NCBI GenBank assembly: GCA_019695095.1
Contig: JAIBAQ010000001.1
Location: 1-64,000 of the forward strand
Direction of reading: 5' to 3'
DNA: 64,000 nt
From: Candidatus Hydrogenedentota bacterium
GTDB lineage: Bacteria > Hydrogenedentota > Hydrogenedentia > Hydrogenedentales > SLHB01
Shown: one piece after another, positions 24,886 through 33,720 of the stretch
Layout of the letters: each line of letters starts with the position of its first letter
How positions within the stretch are numbered: position 1 is the first letter of the stretch
Made by a program: the position numbers and the translations under genes
The notes under the pieces: generated by a model
What the model was told of the DNA's origin: nothing
The model's database searches: none
What the model saw: the letters and a program-made list of their open reading frames with translations, nothing else

Positions 24886-26811
24886 TTACATTTCCGCTTT
24901 CGCGAGTTCGTCCAATTCGTCTTGAATACTCTGGGTCACCGGGAACCGGAATCCGGTCTTCGGATCCAGATCCAAGTCGAGTACTTTTAATGTCACTGGA
25001 AGCTGTTCCCGCTTCCATTGATTGTATGCGAAAAGTCTGCCGAAGGCTGCTGTCCATGCCCGTAATTGTTCGGTGTCATGCTCGATACGGCGATGCGCAA
25101 GCACACGCCAGCAATCGCTCAACGACATGCGCCTCCGCGCGAACAGATACAACAGATCATCCAGCACCACGTATGGCATGAGGTCGGCTTCGTCCCTTTG
25201 GTCCGGAGCCAGTTCGGCACTGGGCGGAATCGCCAAGACCTTCTGCAATGAGACAAGATTGTCACGTTTTGCGATATGCTCGATTAACGTAGAAACCAAC
25301 GTTTTCGGCACATTGGCAATCGGCGAATAGCCGCCCTGATTGTCGCCGCCCGTAGTGGTGTAACCGACAGCCGCCTCGCTCAAATTCGATGTAACAAGTA
25401 GAAGCGCCTTGGCGCTGTTGGCCCAATTCAGCATCATGTTGCCGCGTACGCGCGCCTGCAGATTCTGTTTTGCGAGAGGCGTTACGTGCTCCGCGCCATC
25501 CATAAGCTCAGCCGCCTTCGCCAGCGCGATTTCGGCTTCTTCGCCGATGGATACTACACGAAACGGCACGCCAAGTTCCGCCGCTACGGCGCGCGCGGCA
25601 TCTTCCGTACCCTGGCTGCTGAATGCCTTGTTGGGGAGATAGACAGTGGAGACGCGCTCGGCATAGCGCTTTGCCTCGCGCCCTTCCTTCATTGCCTTGG
25701 CGGCATGGACCGCAATCAGCAGACACAACGCGCTGTCTCGGCCTCCCGATAACGCCACCAGAAATCGCTCGAACGCGCCCACTTTCTCGAAATAGTCGCG
25801 CAAGCCCAGCACGAGGGCGTCGAACAACTCATCCAGAAAGCGCTCGGCGCTATTGACAACACGCGGCGTCTCCGGCAAGAAGAAGCTGGACGGCATCTGC
25901 GCCACATATTCGCCCATCGGTGCGGGGCGAAACTCGCTACGCGGTGCTTCCACCGTGCGCACGGTGGAGTTCTCGTCGCGGCGCGACGCCTCCTGCCGCC
26001 ACGTGGTGTTTTCGGAACGAACCCGCGCGATATCGTCGAGATCGACAATTGCCGAAGACAACGTCCAATAGCGCGTGGAGAGGACCTCGCCTTCGGCTAC
26101 CACGCCTTCCGGTGTCGCGACGAAACCGCCGCCGTCAAACACAAGACGGCTGTTGTCGCAACCCAGGATGTTCGAATAAGCGTAGACACATGCGAGGTTG
26201 TTTGCGGCTCCCAGAACAAGTCTGCGCCGCTGCTCGTTTTTCAGAGGCGTAAACGGAGATGCGCTCGGGTTGCAGATAATCTCCGCTCCCGCGCGCACGC
26301 GGGCGTATGCGGGCGAATTGGTGGACCACAGGTCCTCGCAAATCTCGGCACTGACCTTGCCGAAGGGAAGTTTGAACACAAGGTCGCCCGCGGGCACGCC
26401 GTTGACTTCGGTCACGCCCTGAGTCCAAGCCGTCCAATTGCGTCCCTCGTAGAAGATGCTGTATGTCGGCAAATACTTCTTGAAGATGAGGCCTAGCGCG
26501 CGACCGTCATGGATGAGGGCGGCAGCGTTGTACATGAAGGAGTCGATCCGTACGGGCAGACCCAGGAATACACTGATGCCCGTGCACGCTTCCGCAAGTT
26601 CCTGCAGCGTTTGCCAACTGCGGCGCGTGATGTCAGGCCACCAAATTCGGTCTTCCAGGCTGTAGCCGGAAATGCAGAGCTCCGGCGTTACAAGCAGGTG
26701 AATGCCCCGCCGCTTGGACTCCTCGATGACTGCGCGCAGCCGTTCGGCATTGCCGGAAAAATCGCCGACTTTCACCGACACCGCCGCTACGCCAATTCGT
26801 ATGAGTCGCAC
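24886..26811 (-). CDS. nadE: Glutamine-dependent NAD+ synthetase
   Basis: 641 residues from a GTG at 26811 with CGAGGAGTAACAAG before it. The nitrilase-type glutaminase domain has Glu44 (TPELCISGY), Lys112 (KKYLP) and Cys158 (SAEICEDLWS), a complete catalytic triad. The synthetase domain carries the P-loop LSGGRDSALC (SGGRDS 355-360) and TSNLSEAAVGYTTTGGD. It amidates nicotinic acid adenine dinucleotide to NAD+ using ammonia channelled from glutamine. Last gene of the nudix-pncA-pncB-nadE unit, 90 bp after pncB. Confidence 0.96.
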   Translation of the reverse strand: MRLIRIGVAAVSVKVGDFSGNAERLRAVIEESKRRGIHLLVTPELCISGYSLEDRIWWPDITRRSWQTLQELAEACTGISVFLGLPVRIDSFMYNAAALIHDGRALGLIFKKYLPTYSIFYEGRNWTAWTQGVTEVNGVPAGDLVFKLPFGKVSAEICEDLWSTNSPAYARVRAGAEIICNPSASPFTPLKNEQRRRLVLGAANNLACVYAYSNILGCDNSRLVFDGGGFVATPEGVVAEGEVLSTRYWTLSSAIVDLDDIARVRSENTTWRQEASRRDENSTVRTVEAPRSEFRPAPMGEYVAQMPSSFFLPETPRVVNSAERFLDELFDALVLGLRDYFEKVGAFERFLVALSGGRDSALCLLIAVHAAKAMKEGREAKRYAERVSTVYLPNKAFSSQGTEDAARAVAAELGVPFRVVSIGEEAEIALAKAAELMDGAEHVTPLAKQNLQARVRGNMMLNWANSAKALLLVTSNLSEAAVGYTTTGGDNQGGYSPIANVPKTLVSTLIEHIAKRDNLVSLQKVLAIPPSAELAPDQRDEADLMPYVVLDDLLYLFARRRMSLSDCWRVLAHRRIEHDTEQLRAWTAAFGRLFAYNQWKREQLPVTLKVLDLDLDPKTGFRFPVTQSIQDELDELAKAEM

Positions 26812-26901
26812 CTTGTTACTCCTCGATATCCGTCCAGTACAGACCAACGCAGTGACAGGATATCAGACTACGGTATAGAGTTCGCATCCGCCCCAATTAC
26901 T

Positions 26902-28368
26902 CTACTCGATGTCAGGGCCTTTCAGAAGGTCGTCCTTTAGTATCCCTACCTTTTCCGAGAGGATGACCCGATAAATTTCCGGATTACGGAGACGCTTGTA
27001 CTCCTCGGGCAGAGCGGCAATATGCGCCAGGGCGCGTTCGCGAATCACCCCGATCGGCGGCGTGGGTTTGACGATGCGCCCTTTCTCAAAAACCGTTTCC
27101 AGAAGGGATTCCGCACGCGCTGCGCCTCGCAATCGGGCTTCATTGTGCGGCAGACGCCGGTGGCGTCCCACAACGGTACCGTTCTCGGGCCACGTTTCAT
27201 CGCAATCGTAGAGCACGTCTCCGAGCGGACTCCCCGCCGTGTCGTAGTACCGGACAATGTTCTTCTTGCACGGGTCGGTTGCTTTCATCAGATTGGAGGA
27301 GATCTTGATTCGCGGCATCCACTGTCCATCTTCATGGACCGAGACTAGCTTGTACACGCCGTTTAGCGACGGGCAATCGTTCGAAGTGATGAGATGTGTT
27401 CCCACGCCCCACGCATTGATTTTCGCGCCTTGGCGCTTCAAGTCTGCGATCAGGTCTTCTTCCAAGTCATTTGAGGCGACAATCAGCGGATTCTCAAGCC
27501 CGGCCTCAATCATCATTCTGTAGGCAGCCTTGCTAAGCTTGGCCAAATCGCCGGAATCGAGCCGGATTGCAGGCCGCACCATCTTGCCTTGACTGTGCAG
27601 TTCGCGAAAGACAGTTATGGCGTTGGGCACACCGGACTCGATGGTGTCGTACGTATCGACCAACAGAACGCAGCGCTCGGGATAGTTGCGCGCGAATGCC
27701 CGAAAAGCCTCCAACTCGTTGGAGAAGCTCATCACCCAACTGTGGGCGTGCGTGCCCGACACGGGGATACCGTAGGTCTTGCCCGCAAGTACGTTCGACG
27801 TGGAGCTGCATCCGCCGATGTACGAAGCGCGCGAACCACTGATGCCGCCGTCGGGACCGTGCGCTCGCCGCAGGCCGAACTCCATAACGGGATCGCCGTT
27901 GGCGGCAAGGCAAACGCGCGCGGCCTTCGTCGCAATGAGTGTCTCGTAATTGAAGAAGTTCAGCAACGCCGTTTCGAGCAGTTGCGCTTCGAAAATGGGG
28001 CCCTCAACCTGAACGACTGGCTCCGAAGGGAAGACAAGGGTACCTTCACTAACGGCGCGCACCGTGCACGTGGGCCGGAATTCGCGCAGATACCCCAAGA
28101 AGTCCTCGTCGAAGATGTTCAACGAACGCAGATACGCGATGTCGCTGTCGGTGAAGCGCAGATTCTCAAGATAGTCGAGAAAGGGCCCCAGGCCCGCCGC
28201 TACGCCGAACCCGGCATGCGTGGGCAGGCTTCTAAAGAAGTACTCGAAGCAAACGGGAAGATCGGCGCGGCCTTCCTTGCGATAGCCCGCGATCATGGTC
28301 AGTTGATACAGATCGGTGAGTAAAGCGATACCTTCGCGCCGCAACCAGGGATCCGGCGATTCCGTCAT
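26902..28368 (-). CDS. pncB: Nicotinate phosphoribosyltransferase
   Basis: 488 residues. The ATG at 28368 overlaps the pncA stop (ATGA) and has CGGAGGAACTCGA before it; an ATG seven codons earlier lies within pncA. ALLTDLYQLTMIAGYRKEGR, VSGTHAHSWVMSF, IRLDSGDLAKLSKAAY and IVASNDLEEDLIADL are characteristic of PncB/NAPRTase, including the SGTHAHS histidine loop. It makes nicotinate mononucleotide from nicotinate and PRPP with ATP. Translationally coupled to pncA, so deamidation and ribosylation are produced together. Confidence 0.96.
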   Translation of the reverse strand: MTESPDPWLRREGIALLTDLYQLTMIAGYRKEGRADLPVCFEYFFRSLPTHAGFGVAAGLGPFLDYLENLRFTDSDIAYLRSLNIFDEDFLGYLREFRPTCTVRAVSEGTLVFPSEPVVQVEGPIFEAQLLETALLNFFNYETLIATKAARVCLAANGDPVMEFGLRRAHGPDGGISGSRASYIGGCSSTSNVLAGKTYGIPVSGTHAHSWVMSFSNELEAFRAFARNYPERCVLLVDTYDTIESGVPNAITVFRELHSQGKMVRPAIRLDSGDLAKLSKAAYRMMIEAGLENPLIVASNDLEEDLIADLKRQGAKINAWGVGTHLITSNDCPSLNGVYKLVSVHEDGQWMPRIKISSNLMKATDPCKKNIVRYYDTAGSPLGDVLYDCDETWPENGTVVGRHRRLPHNEARLRGAARAESLLETVFEKGRIVKPTPPIGVIRERALAHIAALPEEYKRLRNPEIYRVILSEKVGILKDDLLKGPDIE

Positions 28369-28940
28369 TCGAGTTCCTCCGAGCGGCATATAGTCACACC
28401 GGCTTCGCGCAATTCCTCAAGCGCGGTGGCGACGCTGCCCTCGGGCACGTCCACACCCTTGCACAAGTCTTCGATCACGATGGTTTCCAGACCGTTTCTT
28501 CGGGAGTCGAGCGCCGTGGCCTTCACGCAGTAATCCGTCGCAATTCCGCATACGAATACCTTGGTGACGCCCTTCCCCTTGAGGCGGTTCGCCAAGTCCG
28601 AATCCTGGAAGCTACTGTACGCTTCCTTGTCGGTCCTGTGGCCCTTGCTGACGATCCATGCGCGCGACGGCACCTCGAGGGCGGGATGAAATGCAGCTCC
28701 GATTGTGCCTTGGACACAATGCACAGGCCAGCTCTTATCCATAAACTGAGGCACATCGCTGAAACTGCAATGATCCACGGGATGCCAGTCGCGTGTATAC
28801 ACAAGATACTTGAATCGCGGCAGGAGGGCGTTCACGCCCGGCACAATGGCGTCACCATTCGCGACAGCCAGTGCTCCGCCGGGACAGAAGTCATTTTGGA
28901 TGTCAGTGACTATGAGGGCGTCTTCTGCACCGATACGCAT
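28365..28940 (-). CDS. pncA: Nicotinamidase
   Basis: 191 residues. The catalytic triad is Asp13 (VTDIQNDFCPGG), Lys99 (WIVSKGH) and Cys138 (GIATDYCVKATALD). The metal ligands Asp51, His53 and His57 (RDWHPVDHCSF) are present, as in the classical enzyme. It hydrolyses nicotinamide to nicotinate, feeding pncB, with which it shares a 4-nt overlap. Twelve bases separate it from the upstream nudix gene. Confidence 0.95.
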   Translation of the reverse strand: MRIGAEDALIVTDIQNDFCPGGALAVANGDAIVPGVNALLPRFKYLVYTRDWHPVDHCSFSDVPQFMDKSWPVHCVQGTIGAAFHPALEVPSRAWIVSKGHRTDKEAYSSFQDSDLANRLKGKGVTKVFVCGIATDYCVKATALDSRRNGLETIVIEDLCKGVDVPEGSVATALEELREAGVTICRSEELE

Positions 28941-28952
28941 GAATCACCTCGC

Positions 28953-29495
28953 TCATTGACCCAAGGCTTGCGATGCGATTTCGAGGCAGTCCCGGAAAGC
29001 AGACGTCTCACCCGCACCGAAGCTCGATGGCCAATAGGTTGTCATGAATTCATTACGATCCGCGTTTATGCGCAGCCAATCAAGAGCGTAGCGCACGATA
29101 CCGTCGTGGTCAAACGCGAGCGGTGGCATTGCCGCGATGGGATACCAGTCCGCCGCCACCGCGTCGTCGCCATACTGCAATGGATGGGCACGGTGGTCGA
29201 TCACGGCGATATACACCACGCTTACCGTCCAGCCGCGCGGGTCACGACCAGGGTCGCCGAAACACCTCCATTGACACATGGGGATTCCCGTCAGCCCGGT
29301 TTCCTCACGCAATTCGCGCGCGGCGGCAACGTCCAGCGGTTCGTATTCGTTCACAAACCCGCCCGGCAGGGCGTAGCATCCCTCATAGGGTTCGTGGCCG
29401 CGCCGAATCAATACGATCTGGACGGCACCGTCCTTGAGCGTGAAAACGATGGAATCGGCCGCCATGATGGGGCGTGGATGGGAATACGTATACAT
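28953..29495 (-). CDS. Nudix hydrolase in the NAD salvage operon
   Basis: 180 residues from the ATG at 29495 (MYTYSHPRPIMAADSIVF); the longer frame upstream has no ribosome site. A perfect Nudix box (GFVNEYEPLDVAAARELREE, then TGL) lies near residues 52-75. The C-terminal 60 residues continue as LAFDHDGIVRYALDWLRINA, seen also in the NrtR family, but the winged-helix DNA-binding part of NrtR seems too short here. It may be an ADP-ribose pyrophosphatase recycling NAD breakdown products, or a reduced NAD-metabolism sensor. First gene of the operon. Confidence 0.85.
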   Translation of the reverse strand: MYTYSHPRPIMAADSIVFTLKDGAVQIVLIRRGHEPYEGCYALPGGFVNEYEPLDVAAARELREETGLTGIPMCQWRCFGDPGRDPRGWTVSVVYIAVIDHRAHPLQYGDDAVAADWYPIAAMPPLAFDHDGIVRYALDWLRINADRNEFMTTYWPSSFGAGETSAFRDCLEIASQALGQ

Positions 29496-29999
29496 CGGAT
29501 AACCTGTGGTGTTGCGGTTTACCGGAGTATACAACAGGGAAAATACGAATGGGAGAATGGGGAAGCGCCGCCGACCGGTTGCATCGGCTGGATAGGCTAG
29601 GGTTTCCACCCGCGGCTGGCGGCGCTTCTTGGGTATGGAGCGGGATGTAGGCCCGATCAAGCCTGTATCCGGCGCTATCCCTCGTCGGTACAAGCCCTTG
29701 TAATCGTTCACCTGGGGCGGCTGACTGCTACCGTCCTCTGCCTATACGAGTGGCAGGAGTTCCAGGAGTTGTTACAGCGGGCTGCCACTCTGCCCTGTAA
29801 CACGTCGCCGCCCAGTTTCCACCTGAATAAGCGGAAACAGCGTAAGAGGTGCGCAGACAGGATGTGCCGAGTGATGGGATGATTCCCGTACCGGACAGAC
29901 AAGATGACCTGAGGTGTCGTGCATGGGATTCATGCCGGACTCGCCGGAAGGCGTAGCGGGCCGGGGCACCTTACGGGCTGCTAATGGTCAAGTCGGAGA
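29496..29999. other. Divergent spacer with competing inverted repeats
   Basis: No gene seen. GAGTGGCAG (29748-29756) pairs perfectly with CTGCCACTC (29782-29790); the right arm also lies in the loop of a second hairpin, TACAGCGGGC...GCCCTGTA (about 29773-29799). Between them AGGAGTT occurs twice. The stretch should hold the promoters of the nudix operon and the sigma operon; neither is obvious. Confidence 0.5.
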
Positions 30000-30701
30000 A
30001 TGGCCATGTATAGTGTTGGCCAGATTGCAGTGAGGGCGCCGCAAGGATGGGGCCGGTGCGACAAAACGGCGCGGGCTGAAACCTCTGTGGAGAGTCTGGA
30101 CACGAATAGCGAAGTCAGGCCTGTAGACGGAGAGGACCTGCGCGATATCGCCGCCGTGCTGGCAGGCGACGCGGACTCCTATGAGCGGATAGTACGCCGT
30201 TACCAAGGGGTGCTGGCGGCTTACATGTGGCGCTTCACGCGGAATCCGTCCGTGTGCGAAGAACTTGTGCACGAGGCCTTCGTTCAGGCGTATTTCAGTC
30301 TGCATACGTTTCGGGCGAGCGCTCCATTCCTGCACTGGCTGCGCAAGATTGCCACGCGGGTAGGTTATCATCATTGGAAGCGGGAGGCCCGAGAGCGGGC
30401 GCACCGCCGGATTCAGGCGGAAGAATATGCCTATTCGTTGCCAATGTCGCGGGGAGTCCGCGCGGAATCTGACGATAAGGGCGATGAGCTTCACCGAATT
30501 CTCGACGGATTAAGTCCGCGCGATCGGCTGGTACTTACGTTACTATATCTTGAGGAACTGGACACGCGTCAGATTGCCGAGGTCACCGGATGGAGTCATT
30601 CGTTGGTGCGCGTTCAGGCGTTTCGAGCGCGAAATCGGCTGAAGAAGCTGTTGGAATCGCGAGAGAGGAGTAAGCGAGATGGAACACCCGGACTCATTTG
30701 A
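30000..30701 (+). CDS. ECF-type RNA polymerase sigma factor (second system)
   Basis: 233 residues. Region 2 (DADSYERIVRRYQGVLAAYM, VCEELVHEAFVQAYFSLHTF) and region 4 (LSPRDRLVLTLLYLEELDTR, QIAEVTGWSHSLVRVQAFRA) are complete. The 45-residue N-terminal extension before region 2 is longer than usual, so a later start is possible. It heads an operon with a small membrane protein and a Spy-like protein in the same order as at 6339-8247, though the proteins are only distantly similar. Confidence 0.92.
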   Translation: MAMYSVGQIAVRAPQGWGRCDKTARAETSVESLDTNSEVRPVDGEDLRDIAAVLAGDADSYERIVRRYQGVLAAYMWRFTRNPSVCEELVHEAFVQAYFSLHTFRASAPFLHWLRKIATRVGYHHWKREARERAHRRIQAEEYAYSLPMSRGVRAESDDKGDELHRILDGLSPRDRLVLTLLYLEELDTRQIAEVTGWSHSLVRVQAFRARNRLKKLLESRERSKRDGTPGLI

Positions 30702-30942
30702 TGAGATGGTGAAGCAGTCGCGTCGCGCGGCTCCTCCCGCATTCGACGTGAGCGGCCGCGTAATGCAGAGCATCCGCGCCCAGACGCCGGTTAGCCGCAG
30801 AGGCATCGAACGCGATCTGACGTGGGAAGCCATCGTCGCAGTCGCCGTGGCTGCGCTGGTGGTTCTGCCCGCGCTGAGCGCATGGCAGACGTTGGTTAGC
30901 CCAATGACGGTCCTCTTCGGATCGATACAGGCGGCGCTATGA
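30679..30942 (+). CDS. Small single-span membrane protein, probable anti-sigma factor
   Basis: 87 residues, overlapping the sigma gene by 23 nt and the next gene by 4 nt. The first 45 residues are cytoplasmic and include DSFDEMVKQSRRAAPPAFDV and VMQSIRAQTPVSR, followed by one membrane helix (AIVAVAVAALVVLPALSAW). No zinc motif. Position between an ECF sigma and a Spy-like protein points to a minimal anti-sigma factor like CnrY (inference from order and topology). AGAGAGGAGTAAGCGAG precedes the ATG. Confidence 0.65.
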   Translation: MEHPDSFDEMVKQSRRAAPPAFDVSGRVMQSIRAQTPVSRRGIERDLTWEAIVAVAVAALVVLPALSAWQTLVSPMTVLFGSIQAAL

Positions 30943-31415
30943 GCGAGGCATCCAAACCTGAGTCTATCCCATCGGCAGCCTTGCCGCGTAAGGGCGGGCG
31001 ACGAGCTGTTTCTTTGCTGTTGGGCTTCGTCATCTTCGCATCGGGCGTGCTGGTAGGGGCGGGTGGAGCGGTACTTTCGATCCACGCCATGGTGACCTAC
31101 CGTTTCAAGCACCCCGAAAATGCGTATGCAAGAGTCGTGGATCGCATCGATAGCGACGTGCACTTGACGCCGGAGCAGCGCGCGAAGGTCGAAGAAATAA
31201 TTGAGAAGAAACGGCAGGAATTCATGCAACTCATCTCGGAAGGCCAGCCAAAGATGGAAGCCCATTGGCAGTCCGTTCGTAATGAGATCGCCGCCGTACT
31301 TGACGAAAAACAAGCTGCCGTTTGGAAAGAGAAATTCGATTCAATGCACAGCAGACTAATGCCACCCTTCCTTCTGCCACCGGATGCATTTGGCCCGCCC
31401 CCTCCTCCGCATTGA
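30939..31415 (+). CDS. Membrane-anchored Spy/CnrX-like protein
   Basis: 158 residues. An N-terminal membrane segment (SLLLGFVIFASGVLVGAGGA, about 25-45) is followed by a helical periplasmic domain with LTPEQRAKVEEIIEKKRQEF and EIAAVLDEKQAAVWKEKFDS, the LTPEQ pattern of the Spy/CpxP/metal-resist fold. The tail is proline-rich (FGPPPPPH). CnrX is anchored in the same way and relays metal occupancy to the anti-sigma protein; I infer a comparable role. Start overlaps the previous stop by 4 nt. Confidence 0.75.
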   Translation: MSEASKPESIPSAALPRKGGRRAVSLLLGFVIFASGVLVGAGGAVLSIHAMVTYRFKHPENAYARVVDRIDSDVHLTPEQRAKVEEIIEKKRQEFMQLISEGQPKMEAHWQSVRNEIAAVLDEKQAAVWKEKFDSMHSRLMPPFLLPPDAFGPPPPPH

Positions 31416-31507
31416 TAGTCAGTGCTTCCTTTCGTCTCCCGTCTCGTGCATCGCCTCTCCTGGGTCTGAGGCGAACCAGAAGTACCGTCTCTGGTAGAGT
31501 TCCCGCC

Positions 31508-32221
31508 ATGCGACTACCCGACATCTCAAATACCCTGACCGATGACCTGCGCCAACTCCGGTTCTCCGCGCCGATTACACATGTCTACAATCCACTCGAA
31601 TATGCCCGCGCACCGCACAATCGCTATCTTGAACGCTACGGAAACGCGCCAAAAGAGGCTCTCTTTCTGGGCATGAATCCGGGTCCATTCGGGATGGCAC
31701 AGACCGGGGTGCCGTTTGGCGATGTCGTGCTTGTGCGCGACTGGATGGGCATCGACGAGCCGGTGGGTAAGCCTGTACGCGAGCACCCCAAGCGGCCTAT
31801 CGACGGATTTGCCTGCAGGAGAAGGGAAGTGAGTGGGTCGCGCCTATGGGGGTGGGCACGAGACACATTCGGTGCGCCTGAGTCCTTTTTTGCCCGCTTC
31901 TTTGTGTGGAACTACTGCCCCCTCTGCTTCATGGAGGAGAGCGGACGGAACTTCACCCCGGACAAGTTGCCTGCGCCGGAGCGTGCTGCGGTCAATGCGG
32001 CCTGCGACCGAGCGCTTCGGCACGTTGTGGAAGCACTAGGTCCAGGCCGTGTCTACGGTGTCGGCGCCTTTGCGGAAGCGAGGGCCCGGGAAGCCTTGGC
32101 GGGCGCAAACGTTACGATTGGCAGGATTCCCCACCCAAGTCCAGCAAGTCCCGCTGCAAACCGGGGCTGGGCGGAACAAGTAACAAAAGCGTTGCTTGCG
32201 GACGGGATATGGCTCGGCTGA
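31508..32221 (+). CDS. SMUG1-type uracil-DNA glycosylase
   Basis: 237 residues from the ATG at 31508. Two SMUG1 motifs stand out: GMNPGPFGMAQTGVPFG (residues 55-71, with the catalytic Asn57) and HPSPASPAANRGW (from His209, the leaving-group loop that inserts into DNA). It excises uracil and oxidised pyrimidines such as 5-hydroxymethyluracil. This family-3 UDG is common in animals and sporadic in bacteria. It is monocistronic here, with a hairpin CGCCTC/GAGGCG at 31452-31473 upstream. Confidence 0.9.
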   Translation: MRLPDISNTLTDDLRQLRFSAPITHVYNPLEYARAPHNRYLERYGNAPKEALFLGMNPGPFGMAQTGVPFGDVVLVRDWMGIDEPVGKPVREHPKRPIDGFACRRREVSGSRLWGWARDTFGAPESFFARFFVWNYCPLCFMEESGRNFTPDKLPAPERAAVNAACDRALRHVVEALGPGRVYGVGAFAEARAREALAGANVTIGRIPHPSPASPAANRGWAEQVTKALLADGIWLG

Positions 32222-32381
32222 CGAAAGGGTCACGCACGCTAACCCGCAATTTGCGTCAAGGACCATGATTGAGTCCGAACGAAATCGTGGACCAGTCTTC
32301 TTCACTTGTATCCCCCGGCACAGCGCGCAATAATATTCCGGGGTGTACGAACGAACCAGCCGCACGAAAGGTTTGAATTCA

Positions 32382-33653
32382 ATGAGCACTAAGAACGCTT
32401 TGTCTCGTCGTAATTTTATGAAGACCACGGCGATTGCCATGGGGGCGGCGGCACTTTCCGCCAAGAGCTATGCGCGGGTTGTCGGCGCAAATGACCGGCT
32501 GAACATGGCCTTCATCGGTTGCGGCGGTATGGCCAGCGCACATCTGGGCGCGTTGATCGCGCTTCGCGAAGAGGAGAATCTGGGATTCCTGGCGACGTGC
32601 GATATTTACAAGACGCGCGCCGAGACTTTCAGCCGCAAACTCAAGGAGGCAGGAGCAGGCGAGCCGAAAATCACTCAGGACTACCAAGAAGTTTTGGCCA
32701 TGAGCGACCTCGATTATGTGCTGGTCGCGGTGCCGGAACATGCTCACGCCTATCTTACGCTCGCGGCGCTTGAAGCAGGCAAGCATGTCTATTGCGAGAA
32801 GCCGTTGACCCACACCATTGAAGACGCGTTAAAGGTTGTGAAGAAGGCGAAGGAGACTGGTCTGAAGCTTCAGGTGGGTGTGCAGGCGACGGCTGACGAC
32901 AGTTATTCGAGCGCAAACGAAGCCATCAAAGCGGGGAAACTCGGACCGGTGGTTGAAGCGCAAATCGATTACGTGCGCAATTACGCCAAGGAAGCGGGCC
33001 CGTGGCGCACGGGCGCTAGTTCCGACGATCCAAAGCCTGCCGATCTCGATTGGGACGCGTGGTTGAAGCCTGCGAAGAAGCGTCCGTGGGACGCGCGCCG
33101 CTATCACGATTGGCGCTGCTACCGTGAGTATTCCGGCGGGATTGCCACCGACCTGTTCATTCACCGCATCACGCGATTGATTCGCGCGTGCGACTTGACC
33201 TTCCCAGAGAGAGCCGTGGGAATGGGCGGAATCTACCTGTGGCCCGATGGACGCGATCTGCCTGACAATTTCGAGATGCTGCTTGAGTATCCCGCCGTGA
33301 AAGGGATTACGCCCGGCATGTCGGTTCACGTGTTGGGGACCATGGCCAATCAGTACGCCAACCCGCACTGCATTCGTGGCCACGCAGCCACATTGGTGTT
33401 CACATCGACCGGTTGGGACATCATCGAGGAGAAATCGGGTAAGGTACTCGAATCGCACAAGAAAACCGGCGGCGAGGACATTGTGCCGCATCACAAGAAT
33501 CATCACGCGGCCATCCGCAGCGGCGCTGCGCTGAACTGCCCGCCCGAGCTTGGACTCTACGGCGTGGTGGCCGTGAACATGGGCAATCTTTCCTGGTTTA
33601 AGCACCGGATGGTGCGTTGGGACTCTCGCCGCAACCGGCAAGTGCTGGCTTAG
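32382..33653 (+). CDS. Tat-exported Gfo/Idh/MocA family oxidoreductase
   Basis: 423 residues from the ATG at 32382, with GAAAGG upstream. Tat signal LSRRNFMKTTAIAMGAAALS, Rossmann start LNMAFIGCGGMASAHLGALI, and the EKP motif GKHVYCEKPLTHTIEDA with the catalytic lysine intact. ATDLFIHRITRLIRACDLTF marks the C-terminal substrate domain of the planctomycete-type family. It probably oxidises a sugar or cyclitol in the periplasm. A strong hairpin (33679-33711) ends the unit. Confidence 0.88.
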   Translation: MSTKNALSRRNFMKTTAIAMGAAALSAKSYARVVGANDRLNMAFIGCGGMASAHLGALIALREEENLGFLATCDIYKTRAETFSRKLKEAGAGEPKITQDYQEVLAMSDLDYVLVAVPEHAHAYLTLAALEAGKHVYCEKPLTHTIEDALKVVKKAKETGLKLQVGVQATADDSYSSANEAIKAGKLGPVVEAQIDYVRNYAKEAGPWRTGASSDDPKPADLDWDAWLKPAKKRPWDARRYHDWRCYREYSGGIATDLFIHRITRLIRACDLTFPERAVGMGGIYLWPDGRDLPDNFEMLLEYPAVKGITPGMSVHVLGTMANQYANPHCIRGHAATLVFTSTGWDIIEEKSGKVLESHKKTGGEDIVPHHKNHHAAIRSGAALNCPPELGLYGVVAVNMGNLSWFKHRMVRWDSRRNRQVLA

Positions 33654-33678
33654 GCTGGGTATCTCGAATACACACACT

Positions 33679-33711
33679 GGGGGCGCGAGCGGGTAAGTCC
33701 GTCGCGCCCCC
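33679..33711 (+). terminator. Strong hairpin after the oxidoreductase gene
   Basis: A perfect 10-bp stem GGGGGCGCGA / TCGCGCCCCC with a 13-nt loop. No T-run follows, so termination would need Rho or the hairpin may protect the mRNA end. Confidence 0.65.
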
Positions 33712-33720
33712 GAACCATAT

